Below are positions 1 to 8,225 of a DNA stretch of 33,057 bases, piece after piece. Where the stretch lies: contig JAZMZH010000179.1 of the NCBI GenBank assembly GCA_045585875.1, positions 1-33,057 on the forward strand, read 5' to 3'. Each line of letters starts with the position of its first letter. The stretch's first letter is position 1. The translations under genes and the position numbers were made by a program. The DNA is from JAVBQJ01 sp045585875. Lineage in GTDB: Bacteria; Verrucomicrobiota; Lentisphaeria; Victivallales; Victivallaceae. The notes beneath the pieces are model-generated. The model was given only the letters and a program-made list of their open reading frames with translations. It had not been told where the DNA came from and did not search any database.

Positions 1-870
1 CTCGCCGGATACCGCAAGATGTACGCGGACTTCGTGGACGCCGACACGCCCGCGCAGGCCGAGGATATGCTCAAAGTCGCATATGAGAGCGACTTCCAGA
101 TTCCCGAAAACGCTTCTCCGGCCGTCGAGCGCATGGTGAAAAGCGACAACAATTACATCTGGCTGGCCGAACCGGAGTCCATCCCGGGGTCCATCAGGGG
201 GCTGACCGGCGTGAATGCCGGCGAGAAACGGGAATTCACCGCCGAGTATCCGGCGGATTTCCGCATCGCCGAACTGGCCGGAAAGAGCGTGAAATACTCT
301 GTCACCGTAAACGCCGTGCAGCGCCGTAAAGAGCTGGATGACGCCGCCCTGGCCGAAAAACTGAAGATTTCCGGCATCGACGAGCTGAAGTCCGACATCG
401 AAAAGATGGTCCGCCGCGACGCCGACGCCAAACGCGACGCCGAGATCCGCGAGGCGGTTTACGCCAAACTCGACGCCGCCACGCCCCAGTTCGACCTGCC
501 CGCCGGGCTGGTGGAGAGCGAGATCGCCGGGGAACTGAGGAATCTGGCGGAAAGAACCGTCAAAAACGACGCCGACGCCGAAAAATTCAAGGCGGAGCTG
601 GAGCAGCACCGCGCCGAAGCCGACAAGGCGGCGCGGGAGCGTCTGCGCCGCATGTTCATCTTCCGCAAGATCGCCGCGAAGGAATCCATCACCGTGGATG
701 AGGCGCAGGTCGCCGCCCGTCTGGAAGCCATGGCCGCCTATTACGGCAAAAAGGCCTCCGAACTCCGGAAGATCATGGAGAGCAACGGCGGACTGGACAC
801 GATGCGTCTGGAGATGCTCGACGAAAAAGTGTGGAGATTCCTGGCCGAAAAGGCCGAGGTCTCCGAGTAA
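1..870 (+). CDS. tig: Trigger factor, C-terminal part (5' end outside window)
   Basis: Ribosome-associated chaperone with peptidyl-prolyl isomerase activity that meets nascent chains at the exit tunnel. The reading frame is open from base 1, so the first in-frame ATG at 19 is internal and the N-terminal ribosome-binding domain lies upstream of the window. The visible part starts near the PPIase domain, whose end looks typical (GLTGVNAGEKREF, then ELAGKSVKYSVTV at about residues 60-105). A long Glu/Lys/Ala-rich helical C-terminal domain follows, as in trigger factors. It sits upstream of clpP and clpX in the widespread tig-clpP-clpX order, which supports the call. The stop is TAA at 868-870. 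Identification is confident from domain order and neighbours; only the missing start is uncertain. Confidence 0.93.
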   Translation, partial: LAGYRKMYADFVDADTPAQAEDMLKVAYESDFQIPENASPAVERMVKSDNNYIWLAEPESIPGSIRGLTGVNAGEKREFTAEYPADFRIAELAGKSVKYSVTVNAVQRRKELDDAALAEKLKISGIDELKSDIEKMVRRDADAKRDAEIREAVYAKLDAATPQFDLPAGLVESEIAGELRNLAERTVKNDADAEKFKAELEQHRAEADKAARERLRRMFIFRKIAAKESITVDEAQVAARLEAMAAYYGKKASELRKIMESNGGLDTMRLEMLDEKVWRFLAEKAEVSE

Positions 871-913
871 ACTGTTCCGGCGGAGAGTTCCGCGCTGCGC
901 CGTCTGTTCCCCG

Positions 914-947
914 TCCCGGAGGCGGCGCGGCTGCGCCCGCTCCGGGA
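914..947 (+). other. Stem-loop between tig and clpP
   Basis: A perfect 8-bp inverted repeat (TCCCGGAG at 914-921, CTCCGGGA at 940-947) with an 18-nt GC-rich loop lies in the 117-bp gap after tig. No T-run follows, so it is not a classic intrinsic terminator. It could be an mRNA-processing or attenuation element that separates tig from clpPX. I see no convincing sigma-70 promoter in this gap. Confidence 0.4.
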
Positions 948-987
948 GCTTTGAAGATTTGTATTCAAAACAGGAGGAGAGGCAGAT

Positions 988-1590
988 ATGAGAAACAGTA
1001 CCTACACGGTGCCGATGGTGGTGGAGCAGACCGGACACGGAGAGCGCGGATATGATATTTATTCGCGCCTGCTCAAGGACAGAATCGTGCTTTTGGGCAC
1101 TCCGATCGACGACGATGTGGCCAACCTCATCATCGCCCAGCTGCTTTTTTTGCAGGCCGAGGATCCGAAAAAGGATATTTCCCTTTACATCAACAGCCCC
1201 GGCGGTTCCGTCACCAGCGGTCTTGCCATCTACGACACCATGCAGGTGATAAGCTGTGACGTAAAGACTTACTGCATGGGACAGTGCGCCAGCATGGGCG
1301 CGGTCCTGCTCTGCGCCGGGGCTCCCGGCAAGCGTTTCGCGCTGCCCAATTCGCGGATCATGATCCATCAGCCCTGGGGCGGCGCGCAGGGGACCGCCAG
1401 CGACATCGACATTCAGGCCAGGGAGATCCTCCGGCTGAAATCCATGCTCAACGGCATCATCGCCAAACACACCGGCCAGGAGATCAGAAAGGTGCAGAAG
1501 GACACCGACCGGGACTTTTTCATGTCCGCCGGGGAGGCCATGGAGTACCATCTGGTGGACGCTGTGGTCAGCGGTCCGGAAAGGAAGTGA
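988..1590 (+). CDS. clpP: ATP-dependent Clp protease, proteolytic subunit ClpP
   Basis: Serine peptidase that forms the double-heptamer chamber of the cytoplasmic ClpXP protease. The 200-aa length is normal. The catalytic triad is readable: Ser102 in GQCASMGA, His127 in IMIHQPWGG and Asp176 in DTDRDFFMSA. The Ser-His and His-Asp spacings (25 and 49) equal those of E. coli ClpP. The oligomerisation and oxyanion strand INSPGGSVTSG is intact. The ATG at 988 is preceded by AGGAGG at 972-977, and the extra N-terminal residues may be a short propeptide. clpX begins 9 nt after the stop, so the two are probably co-transcribed and co-translated. Confidence 0.98.
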   Translation: MRNSTYTVPMVVEQTGHGERGYDIYSRLLKDRIVLLGTPIDDDVANLIIAQLLFLQAEDPKKDISLYINSPGGSVTSGLAIYDTMQVISCDVKTYCMGQCASMGAVLLCAGAPGKRFALPNSRIMIHQPWGGAQGTASDIDIQAREILRLKSMLNGIIAKHTGQEIRKVQKDTDRDFFMSAGEAMEYHLVDAVVSGPERK

Positions 1591-1598
1591 TCCGAAAT

Positions 1599-2939
1599 AT
1601 GGCTTCTCGCGGTGGAAACAAAGACGGGCGCGACCGTCTCCCGGTGTGCAGTTTCTGCGGACGTCAGATCGATGTAAACGGCGACGGCCGCATGATCAGC
1701 AGTCCCGGCGGCGCCAACATCTGTCAGGACTGCGTCGCGACCTGCTGTGAAATGATCTTCGGCAGCGTCCCCGGCGGCGTTCCGGGGCCGGCCCGCGGCA
1801 AGGCCGCTTCGCTCCGAACCGGGGATTTCATAAAAAATCTGAAGGTGCCGAAGCCGTCGGAGATAAAGGCCGTCCTCGATGATTACGTCATCGGACAGGA
1901 ACGTGCCAAAAAGGTGCTCTCCGTGGCGGTTTACAATCATTACAAACGGCTGCAGGATCAGATCGGCGGCTCCGCCGATCCCCGCTTCGGGGACGTGGAC
2001 ATCGAAAAGAGCAACGTCCTGCTCATCGGTCCCACCGGATGCGGCAAGACTCTGCTGGCCCAGACCCTTGCCCGCCTGCTGGACGTGCCGTTCTGCATCT
2101 GCGACGCCACCACCATCACCGAGGCCGGTTATGTGGGGGAGGATGTGGAGAATATCCTGCTCCGTCTGGTTCAGGCCGCGGATTATGATGTGGAAAAGGC
2201 CCAGATCGGGATCATCTACATCGACGAAATCGACAAAATCGCCCGCAAAACCGAAAATGTCTCCATCACCCGGGACGTCTCGGGGGAGGGGGTGCAGCAG
2301 GCGCTCCTGAAGATTCTCGAGGGGACGGTCTCCAACGTCCCGCCGAAGGGCGGCCGCAAGCATCCCCAGCAGGAGTATCTCCAGGTGGACACCCGCAACA
2401 TCCTGTTTATCTGCGGCGGCGCCTTTGTGGGGCTGGACAAGATGGTGCAGCGGCGTATCGGACGGCAGCCGCTGGGGTTTGACAACGCGCCTCCGGCCGA
2501 TGCCGCCTGCAAAGACGCCGCGGGCGCGTCCGGCGGCGTGAAAAGCGCTGCGCTCCGTCCGGAGCCGGAGGATCTGGTGAAATTCGGTCTCATCCCCGAA
2601 TTCATCGGACGTCTCCCGCTGCTGGTGCAGCTGGACGAACTGAAGCGCGAAGAGCTTATCCGCATCATGACCGAGCCGAAAAATGCCGTTCTCAAGCAAT
2701 ACGCCAAGCTTATGGACTATGATAAGGTCCGTTTGGAATTTTCCGACGACGCCATCAGGGAGCTGGCTTCGCGGGCTGAGGCCAGAGGGACCGGAGCCCG
2801 CGGCCTCCGTTCGCTGCTGGAGGAGTTGATGCTGGACATCATGTATTCGGTGCCGGATGATCCGGAGGTGAAGATGTGTCTGGTGACCGGAGCGGTGGTC
2901 AGAGGCGAGAAAAAACCGGAATTGAAACGCGAAGCCTGA
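1599..2939 (+). CDS. clpX: ATP-dependent Clp protease ATP-binding subunit ClpX
   Basis: AAA+ unfoldase that delivers substrates to ClpP. The frame is open far upstream, inside clpP, but the real start is the ATG at 1599: the protein then begins MASRGGNK, a ribosome-binding sequence (AAGGAAG) overlaps the clpP end, and the length becomes the usual 446 aa. The N-terminal zinc-binding domain has Cys17, Cys20, Cys42 and Cys45. Walker A is GPTGCGKT (144-151) and Walker B is IIYIDE (about 205-210). The ClpP-docking loop reads LGF rather than the commoner IGF, a conservative change. The C-terminal sensor and small AAA region (EFIGRLP, GARGLRS) is complete. There is no sign of damage. Confidence 0.97.
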   Translation: MASRGGNKDGRDRLPVCSFCGRQIDVNGDGRMISSPGGANICQDCVATCCEMIFGSVPGGVPGPARGKAASLRTGDFIKNLKVPKPSEIKAVLDDYVIGQERAKKVLSVAVYNHYKRLQDQIGGSADPRFGDVDIEKSNVLLIGPTGCGKTLLAQTLARLLDVPFCICDATTITEAGYVGEDVENILLRLVQAADYDVEKAQIGIIYIDEIDKIARKTENVSITRDVSGEGVQQALLKILEGTVSNVPPKGGRKHPQQEYLQVDTRNILFICGGAFVGLDKMVQRRIGRQPLGFDNAPPADAACKDAAGASGGVKSAALRPEPEDLVKFGLIPEFIGRLPLLVQLDELKREELIRIMTEPKNAVLKQYAKLMDYDKVRLEFSDDAIRELASRAEARGTGARGLRSLLEELMLDIMYSVPDDPEVKMCLVTGAVVRGEKKPELKREA

Positions 2940-2959
2940 GCCGCCGCGTCCGCGGCGGC
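2940..2959 (+). other. GC-rich stem-loop after clpX
   Basis: Immediately after the clpX stop, GCCGCCGCG (2940-2948) pairs with CGCGGCGGC (2951-2959), making an almost continuous hairpin. No T-run follows, and the next gene starts 21 nt later. It may end part of the clpX transcripts or stabilise their 3' ends; it is not a textbook terminator. Confidence 0.5.
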
Positions 2960-2979
2960 CCGGTGAGAGAGGGCAGTAC

Positions 2980-4275
2980 ATGAGTGGAGGCGACGTTGTG
3001 AGCGGAGAGGAACGGCAGGAGGGAGTATCGACCGCGAGTTTTACCGCAGGCAGCCCGGCTCCGGCGGAATCCGCGGGGGAGCGGCCCGCCGGGGAGTCCG
3101 GCGAGGAATTTTCGGAAGCCACCGAGGTTCTCGCCGGATTTCGCGAGATCGGCGAGAATGAGGAGAGTCTCGCCGTCGGAGACGCGGCGCCGGAATTGCC
3201 CATCAAACCTCGCGACCGTTATAAATTTATCCGCTCCATAGGGTTCGGAGGCATGAAAACCGTGCTGCTCGTGCGGGATAACGATACCGGACGCAATGTG
3301 GCCATGGCCATGCTCCCGGACCGGGATGAACACAATCCCGGCAAAGTGAGACGTTTCATTCAGGAAGCCCGGATCACCGCCAGACTGGAGCACCCCAACA
3401 TCGTTTCCGTGCACGACATCGGGGCGGACGCTTCCGGCATTCCCTATTTCACCATGCGTTATCTGAAGGGCTCCACTCTGGCCAAGATCCTGCGGCGGCT
3501 GCACAACGGCGACCAGGTGCTGCTCCAGGAATATTCGCCGGCGCGGATGGTGCAGATCTTCCGGCGCATCTGCAACGCCATCGCCTTCGCCCATTCCCAG
3601 AACGTCATGCATCTGGATCTGAAGCCCGAAAACGTCCACATCGGCGATTACGGCGACGTGCAGGTCATCGACTGGGGGCTCTCCCGGCTCATCTACGAGT
3701 CCCGGCCCGGCACCGAGAGCGACGGCGGTTCGCCGGAGACCAGGGAGAATGTTCAGTATTTCGACGCCGTGCTCACCGGCCGGACCCTGGACGGCGTCGC
3801 CAAGGGCACCCCGGGATTCATGGCGCCGGAGCAGGCGGCGGGCAGAAACCGGGAAAAGGACGAACGCACTGACATCTACGCCCTGGGCTGCATCCTCTAC
3901 TCGATGCTGACCTTTGAATCCCCCATGGGCAGTCTCAAGGGCGTCGACGCCGTGACTGCCGCCATCAAGGGCGAAGCCGCGCCCCCCGAGGTCAAGAATC
4001 CCGTCTGGTCCATCCCCGAAACCCTGGAGGCGATTTGCCTCAAGGCCATGAGCCACAACCCGGACAACCGCTATCAGAGCGTGGAGGCTCTGGTGGACGA
4101 CCTTCAGCAATTTTCCATCGGGTTCGCGCCCAAGGCGGCCAAGACCGGCTGGTGGCACCACTTCCTGCTTTTCGTGGCCCGCAACAGTTTCCGGATTCTG
4201 CTGACGACTTTTCTGGCCCTCATCGGGGTGCTGGTCTATCTTTATTGGCGGGAGATATTGAGTTTCAACTGGTAA
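2980..4275 (+). CDS. Tail-anchored Hanks-type Ser/Thr protein kinase with WNK-like lysine placement
   Basis: Predicted eukaryote-like Ser/Thr kinase of 431 aa. Residues 1-75 are acidic and low-complexity; the kinase domain spans about 80-380. The glycine loop is GFGGMKTV (88-95). The beta-3 lysine of the usual VAxK motif is replaced: the sequence reads VAMA, with Ala110 where Lys is expected. Lys93 sits in the glycine loop exactly 17 residues earlier, which is the arrangement of animal WNK kinases. The other catalytic elements remain: Glu129 (helix C), HLDLKPEN with Asp213 and Asn218, DWG at 231-233 in place of DFG, and MAPE at 281-284. It is therefore probably active and not a pseudokinase. 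One membrane helix at about 403-423 near the C terminus leaves the kinase in the cytoplasm. The ATG at 2980 has a modest GAGAGAGG site. The MlaA-hydrolase gene follows after 10 nt, so a link to envelope lipid handling is inferred. Confidence 0.9.
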   Translation: MSGGDVVSGEERQEGVSTASFTAGSPAPAESAGERPAGESGEEFSEATEVLAGFREIGENEESLAVGDAAPELPIKPRDRYKFIRSIGFGGMKTVLLVRDNDTGRNVAMAMLPDRDEHNPGKVRRFIQEARITARLEHPNIVSVHDIGADASGIPYFTMRYLKGSTLAKILRRLHNGDQVLLQEYSPARMVQIFRRICNAIAFAHSQNVMHLDLKPENVHIGDYGDVQVIDWGLSRLIYESRPGTESDGGSPETRENVQYFDAVLTGRTLDGVAKGTPGFMAPEQAAGRNREKDERTDIYALGCILYSMLTFESPMGSLKGVDAVTAAIKGEAAPPEVKNPVWSIPETLEAICLKAMSHNPDNRYQSVEALVDDLQQFSIGFAPKAAKTGWWHHFLLFVARNSFRILLTTFLALIGVLVYLYWREILSFNW

Positions 4276-4285
4276 GGAGAATTTC

Positions 4286-6328
4286 ATGGGGATCAGAGTG
4301 ATTGCGCTTCTGGCGTTTGCGTTTGCCGCGGCCGCTTCGTCGATTTCGTGTTCGACCCCGGGAGCGGGGACGGCGTCGCAATTCCCCCCGGCGCCGCTGC
4401 CGGAAGCGACGCCGGCAGGTGAAATGCTCTGGGAGCTGGGCGGGACCGATCCCATCGAGGGCTTCAACCGTTCGATGTTCGCGGTGAATCACGTCTTTCT
4501 CCGCTGGGTCTATCGTCCGGTGGGCGGGCTTTACGGCGCGATCGTGCCGCGGCCGGTGGTGAACATGGTGAACCGCTTCGCCGTGAATATCGGTTTCCCC
4601 ACCCGGCTCTTTTCCTGTCTGCTCCAGGCCAAGTGGAAGGGCAGCGGCATCGTGCTGGCCCGTTTCGGCATCAACACCACCCTGGGACTGGCCGGGCTTT
4701 TCGATCCCGCCGCGGCGTGGTTCAATCTCCCGAAACAGGACGAGGATTTCGGACAGGCTTTCGCCGCCTGGGGCATTGATCCGGGCTGTACGCTGGCGCT
4801 GCCCGGCATCGGCGTCACCAACATACGGGACGGCGTGGGGATGATTTTCGATTACGCCACCGATCCCAAGAGCTATTTTTACGGCGGACAGGCCGCCACC
4901 TATTTGAACGCCGGACTGGATCCCTACATGATTTATGAGAAGCTGTGGCGTTCCAGCTACGATACCTACTGGAGCGCCCGTTCCGCCAAACTGCTGCTCC
5001 GGGAGATGCAGATTCAGGATCAGGATGCTTTCAACGTGTTCTCCCCGGAACGGCTGGAGGAGGCCCGCGCCGCGATCCCGGAGGCGGCGGAGGCTGAGAC
5101 GGAGCGCCCCGGCCTGACCGTGCTGGAATCTCCGGGCTGGCAGGGCGCCGAGATCGACACCCTCAAGATCCAGTTTTTCCGCCCCGAAGGCGACGAGAGC
5201 TGGTGGGTCAACGTTTCTCCGTGGAACAGCGATTTTGAAAATATCTGCGACATCCGCACCGTCCGGGTCATTGACGGGGCCGAACCCATGCCCTACCGTT
5301 TCTGGCGCAATCCCGACAAGCGCCGGGACGCGCCGCTGGCGGTGCTGCTGCCCGGGCTGGGCGGCCATGCCGTGGGCGGTCTGACCGTGCCGCTGGCGGA
5401 GATGTATCACAATCAGGGCTGGGATGTGGCGGTGATCAGCAACGCCTTTAACTGGCAGTTTTACCGTACCGCGATGCAGGACGGGCACTTCCCGGGCCGG
5501 ACCCGGGAGGATGCCGAGGCCACCCGGAGGGCGATCGTCCGGGTGATCGAATCCCTCCGGGAGGACGGCGACGCCGTGCCGGAGGTGCGGCTGGCGGGGT
5601 ATTCCCAGGGGGCGCTGTACGTGCTTTTCATTGCCGATCTGGAAAACTCCGATCCGCTCCTGCCGCTGACCGGATGCATCGCCTACAATCCTCCGGTGGA
5701 CATGCTGACCGGCATGAACCGGCTGGACGAATATTTCCGCATCGGCGAATCCTGGAGCCGGGAGGAGCTGCTGGAGCGGGGCGTCCGCGGGGCGGCGGTG
5801 TATATGATCGCGGCGCAGATTGCCCCGGAAGTGTGCGGCGAGGTGCTGCCGGTGGACCGGGAAACCGCGGGCTTCCTCATCGGTTTCAGCTACCGGATGA
5901 CTCTGACCGAACTGCTGATGAGTATTCACGAGCGGAATCCGCTGCCGGGCGTGACCCTGCCCTGGAAATGGGGCGGCCGCAGCGATATTTACCGTCAGCT
6001 CGCCAACTGCGGTTACGACTGGTATCTGCACTGTGTGCTGGCGCCCGGAGCCGACGCGGATGAAATCGCCGAACTCAATTCCGCAGGGAGCCTTTATGCC
6101 GTCCGCGATACGCTGGCCGGAGACGACCGGGTGCGGGTGTTTCTCGACGCGGATGATTTCCTGCTTCGGGAAGAGGACATCGACTATCTGACCGATACCG
6201 TCGGCGAAAGGCTGACGATTTTTTCCAACGGCGGCCATCTGGGCAGTCTTTATCATCCGGCGGTGCGCCGGATGCTGGCATCCGAGATCCCGTCGCGGCG
6301 TCCGGAAGCCGGAGACGGGAAAGAGTGA
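4286..6328 (+). CDS. MlaA-type outer-membrane lipoprotein fused to an alpha/beta hydrolase
   Basis: A single 680-aa frame with two parts. Residues 1-22 form a signal peptide ending SSISC, with Cys22 as likely lipidation site, although the -3 residue is Ser and the lipobox is weak. Residues about 50-235 match MlaA/VacJ: DPIEGFNRSMF, a PRPV segment, then TTLGLAGLFD, KQDEDFGQAF and LPGIGVTNIRDGVG. MlaA removes misplaced phospholipid from the outer leaflet of the outer membrane. Residues about 345-670 look like an alpha/beta hydrolase: an oxyanion region LLPGLGGHAVGG, nucleophile elbow GYSQGA with Ser440, an acidic DADD (about 621-624) and His651 in GGHLGSLYH as likely acid and base. The inferred role is a periplasm-facing lipase or esterase coupled to lipid extraction; the substrate is unknown. 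The start has AAGGAG at 4274-4279, overlapping the kinase stop codon. Known MlaA proteins are about 250 aa, so the fusion is unusual. Confidence 0.88.
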   Translation: MGIRVIALLAFAFAAAASSISCSTPGAGTASQFPPAPLPEATPAGEMLWELGGTDPIEGFNRSMFAVNHVFLRWVYRPVGGLYGAIVPRPVVNMVNRFAVNIGFPTRLFSCLLQAKWKGSGIVLARFGINTTLGLAGLFDPAAAWFNLPKQDEDFGQAFAAWGIDPGCTLALPGIGVTNIRDGVGMIFDYATDPKSYFYGGQAATYLNAGLDPYMIYEKLWRSSYDTYWSARSAKLLLREMQIQDQDAFNVFSPERLEEARAAIPEAAEAETERPGLTVLESPGWQGAEIDTLKIQFFRPEGDESWWVNVSPWNSDFENICDIRTVRVIDGAEPMPYRFWRNPDKRRDAPLAVLLPGLGGHAVGGLTVPLAEMYHNQGWDVAVISNAFNWQFYRTAMQDGHFPGRTREDAEATRRAIVRVIESLREDGDAVPEVRLAGYSQGALYVLFIADLENSDPLLPLTGCIAYNPPVDMLTGMNRLDEYFRIGESWSREELLERGVRGAAVYMIAAQIAPEVCGEVLPVDRETAGFLIGFSYRMTLTELLMSIHERNPLPGVTLPWKWGGRSDIYRQLANCGYDWYLHCVLAPGADADEIAELNSAGSLYAVRDTLAGDDRVRVFLDADDFLLREEDIDYLTDTVGERLTIFSNGGHLGSLYHPAVRRMLASEIPSRRPEAGDGKE

Positions 6329-6369
6329 CCGGCCGTCGGAGATCAAACACCCGAAGGGAGGGATAAGAT

Positions 6370-6639
6370 ATGAAAGCAGTCATTTCCGTTGTCGGCCGCG
6401 ACTCGGTGGGCATCATCGCAAAGGTCAGTGCCGAATGCGCGAGGTATTCGGTGAATATTCTGGAAATATCCCAGACCGTGCTTTCCGGATATTTCACCAT
6501 GATCATGATCACCGACGTGTCGCAGCTGTCGGTGCCTTTCCCGGAATTCGCCGACGCCATGGCCGGACTGGGCCGTGAATCCGGACTGGAGATCCGCGCC
6601 ATGCACGAGGATATCTTCAACGCCATGCACAAGATCTGA
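6370..6639 (+). CDS. ACT-domain protein, UPF0237 family
   Basis: An 89-aa single ACT domain. The sequence starts MKAVISVVGRDSVGIIAKVS, the usual beta-strand and ligand-binding turn of UPF0237 and of the GcvR-like ACT proteins, followed by VNILEISQTVL and a FTMIMITDV strand. ACT domains usually bind amino acids and regulate partner proteins. No enzyme domain is present. A GGGAGG ribosome site precedes the ATG. The UPF0210 gene starts 23 nt downstream; this pairing is seen in many bacteria and suggests that the ACT protein senses a ligand for, or forms a complex with, the UPF0210 protein. The ligand cannot be read from the sequence. Confidence 0.9.
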   Translation: MKAVISVVGRDSVGIIAKVSAECARYSVNILEISQTVLSGYFTMIMITDVSQLSVPFPEFADAMAGLGRESGLEIRAMHEDIFNAMHKI

Positions 6640-6662
6640 AACAGCGAATCCGGAGCGACACC

Positions 6663-8021
6663 GTGTCTGACATCAACAACATACTGGAAACCCTGAGCAT
6701 GATCCGGGAGGAGTGCCTGGACATCCGGACGGTTACGCTGGGCATCAATCTGGCCGACTGCGTGAGCGATTCCGCCGACCGTCTCTGCGAAAAGGTTTAC
6801 AACAAGATCGTGACCCGGGGCGCCAAACTGGTGAGCACCGGGAGGGAACTGGAGAAGATTTACGGCATCCCGATCGTGAACACCCGCATTTCGGTGACGC
6901 CCGCCGCGGAACTCTGCGGCCCCTTTGACGCCGAAACCGCGATCCGGCTGGCGCAGACTCTGGACCGGGCCGCCGGAGAACTGGGGATCAACTTCATCGG
7001 CGGCTTCGGCGCCTCCATCCCCAAGGGCTGCACCCGGGGCGCCCGGGCGGTGATCGACGCCATCCCCGAGGCGCTGGCCGCCACCGCCCGGGTATGCAGT
7101 TCCGTGGAGGTGGCCTCCACCCGGTCCGGCATCAATATGGATGCGGTGGCCGAGGCCGGGCGCATCGTCCGCCGGACTTCGGAACTGACCGGGGCCGCGG
7201 GCAGCATCGGCTGCGCGAAGCTGGTATTTTTCGCCAACGCTCCCGGCGACAATCCCTTTATGGCGGGGGCGTTTCACGGTCACGGCGAAGCCGAAAGCGT
7301 GGTGAATGTGGGGGTTTCCGGACCCGGCGTCGTGGCTTCGGCGGTGCGCCGGGCCGGCGATTGCGATCTGGCCGAACTGGCGGAGATCATCAAAAAGACC
7401 GCGTTCAAGATCACCCGGGTGGGGCAGCTGATCGCTTCGGAGGCGGCGGAGCGGCTGGGAGTGCCCTTCGGCATCGTGGATCTCTCGCTGGCTCCCACCC
7501 CGGCGGTGGGGGATTCCGTGGCCGGGATCATCGAGGCAATGGGGATCAGCACCTGCGGCGGCCCGGGGACGACGGCGGCGCTGGCCATGCTCAACGACGC
7601 GGTGAAAAAGGGCGGAGTCATGGCTTCGTCCCGGGTCGGCGGGCTCTCCGGGGCGTTCATCCCGGTTTCCGAGGACGCCGGCATGATCGCGGCGGCGGAG
7701 AGCGGAGTGCTGAAACTGGAAAAGCTGGAGGCCATGACCGCGGTTTGTTCGGTGGGCCTGGACATGATCGCGATCCCCGGCGACACGCCGGAAACGACGA
7801 TTTCGGCGATCATCGCCGACGAGATGGCGATCGGGGTGGTGAACGGCAAAACCACCGCGGTGCGTCTGATCCCCGTGTCCGGGGCCAAAGCCGGAGAAGG
7901 GGTTGATTTCGGCGGACTCCTGGGGTATGCTCCGGTGATGCCGGTGGCGGCCACCAGCGCGGCGGGATTCATCGGCAGGGGCGGCAACATCCCCGCGCCG
8001 ATCCACAGCCTCCGCAATTAG
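6663..8021 (+). CDS. UPF0210 (DUF711) family protein
   Basis: A 452-aa protein starting with GTG at 6663, preceded by GGAG at 6652-6655. Family features are clear: NILETLSMIREECLDIRTVT at the start, TRISVTPAAEL, a GGFGASIPKG segment, then SLAPTPAVGDSVAGI and a conserved glycine-rich end near TAVRLIPV. UPF0210 proteins have a barrel fold related to glycyl-radical enzymes, but I see no glycyl-radical loop, and to my knowledge no reaction is established. The length equals the family's usual size. The gene is coupled to the upstream ACT-domain gene and is the last plus-strand gene before the convergent dnaN. A regulatory or amino-acid-related role is only inference. Confidence 0.92.
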   Translation: MSDINNILETLSMIREECLDIRTVTLGINLADCVSDSADRLCEKVYNKIVTRGAKLVSTGRELEKIYGIPIVNTRISVTPAAELCGPFDAETAIRLAQTLDRAAGELGINFIGGFGASIPKGCTRGARAVIDAIPEALAATARVCSSVEVASTRSGINMDAVAEAGRIVRRTSELTGAAGSIGCAKLVFFANAPGDNPFMAGAFHGHGEAESVVNVGVSGPGVVASAVRRAGDCDLAELAEIIKKTAFKITRVGQLIASEAAERLGVPFGIVDLSLAPTPAVGDSVAGIIEAMGISTCGGPGTTAALAMLNDAVKKGGVMASSRVGGLSGAFIPVSEDAGMIAAAESGVLKLEKLEAMTAVCSVGLDMIAIPGDTPETTISAIIADEMAIGVVNGKTTAVRLIPVSGAKAGEGVDFGGLLGYAPVMPVAATSAAGFIGRGGNIPAPIHSLRN

Positions 8022-8036
8022 GAGCCGCCCGGGGAT

Positions 8037-8214
8037 CCGTTACCGCGTACGCGCATCCCCTTTCGTAAGAAAAAGGCCCCGGGCTGTGCAATGAGCCCGT
8101 TACCGCGTACGCGCATCCCCGCGTAAGAAAAAGGTCCCGGGCTGTGCAATGAGCCCGTTACCGCGTACGCGCATCTCCTTTCGTAAGAAAAAGGCCCCGG
8201 GCTGTGCAATGAGA
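8037..8214. repeat. Three tandem ~60-bp repeats between convergent genes
   Basis: Three nearly identical units lie at 8037-8096 (60 bp), 8097-8154 (58 bp) and 8155-8214 (60 bp). Each begins CCGTTACCGCGTACGCGCAT and ends GGGCTGTGCAATGAG. A diverged partial fourth copy starts at 8228 (CCGTTATCGCGCACGC). Each unit contains the 10-bp palindrome CGCGTACGCG and an A5 run. Where units join, CGGGCT and AGCCCG form a 6-bp stem with an 8-nt loop, for example 8080-8099. The whole block is framed by CCGCCCGGGGA on both sides (from 8025 and 8216), which suggests expansion of a terminator-bearing spacer. There are no coding signals: the minus-strand frame across the block only repeats one peptide. It may act as a bidirectional transcription stop or a REP-like element. 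Confidence 0.9.
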
Positions 8215-8225
8215 ACCGCCCGGGG
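8187..8225 (-). terminator. Intrinsic terminator of dnaN
   Basis: Read on the minus strand about 35 nt after the dnaN stop, CCCCGGGC (plus 8218-8225) pairs with GCCCGGGG (plus 8195-8202) as an 8-bp stem with a 15-nt loop. CC and then five T (plus A-run 8188-8192) follow. It overlaps the third tandem repeat, and related arms recur in the other units, so termination may be reinforced. Confidence 0.65.

Noticed and set aside
1284..1598. N-terminal extension of clpX into clpP
   Set aside because: The frame is open but overlaps the clpP coding sequence; ClpX homology begins at the ATG at 1599, which has its own ribosome site.
3226..4120. Reading the kinase as an inactive pseudokinase because the VAxK lysine is missing
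   Set aside because: The catalytic Asp, Asn, DWG and helix-C Glu are kept, and a lysine in the glycine loop can replace the missing one, as in WNK kinases.
8018..8209. Minus-strand frame of 63 codons across the tandem repeats
   Set aside because: It only translates the repeat unit into a repeated peptide, has no ribosome site, and runs through the dnaN terminator.
8037..8214. Possible CRISPR array
   Set aside because: The units are directly adjacent with no unique spacers, and no cas genes are nearby.
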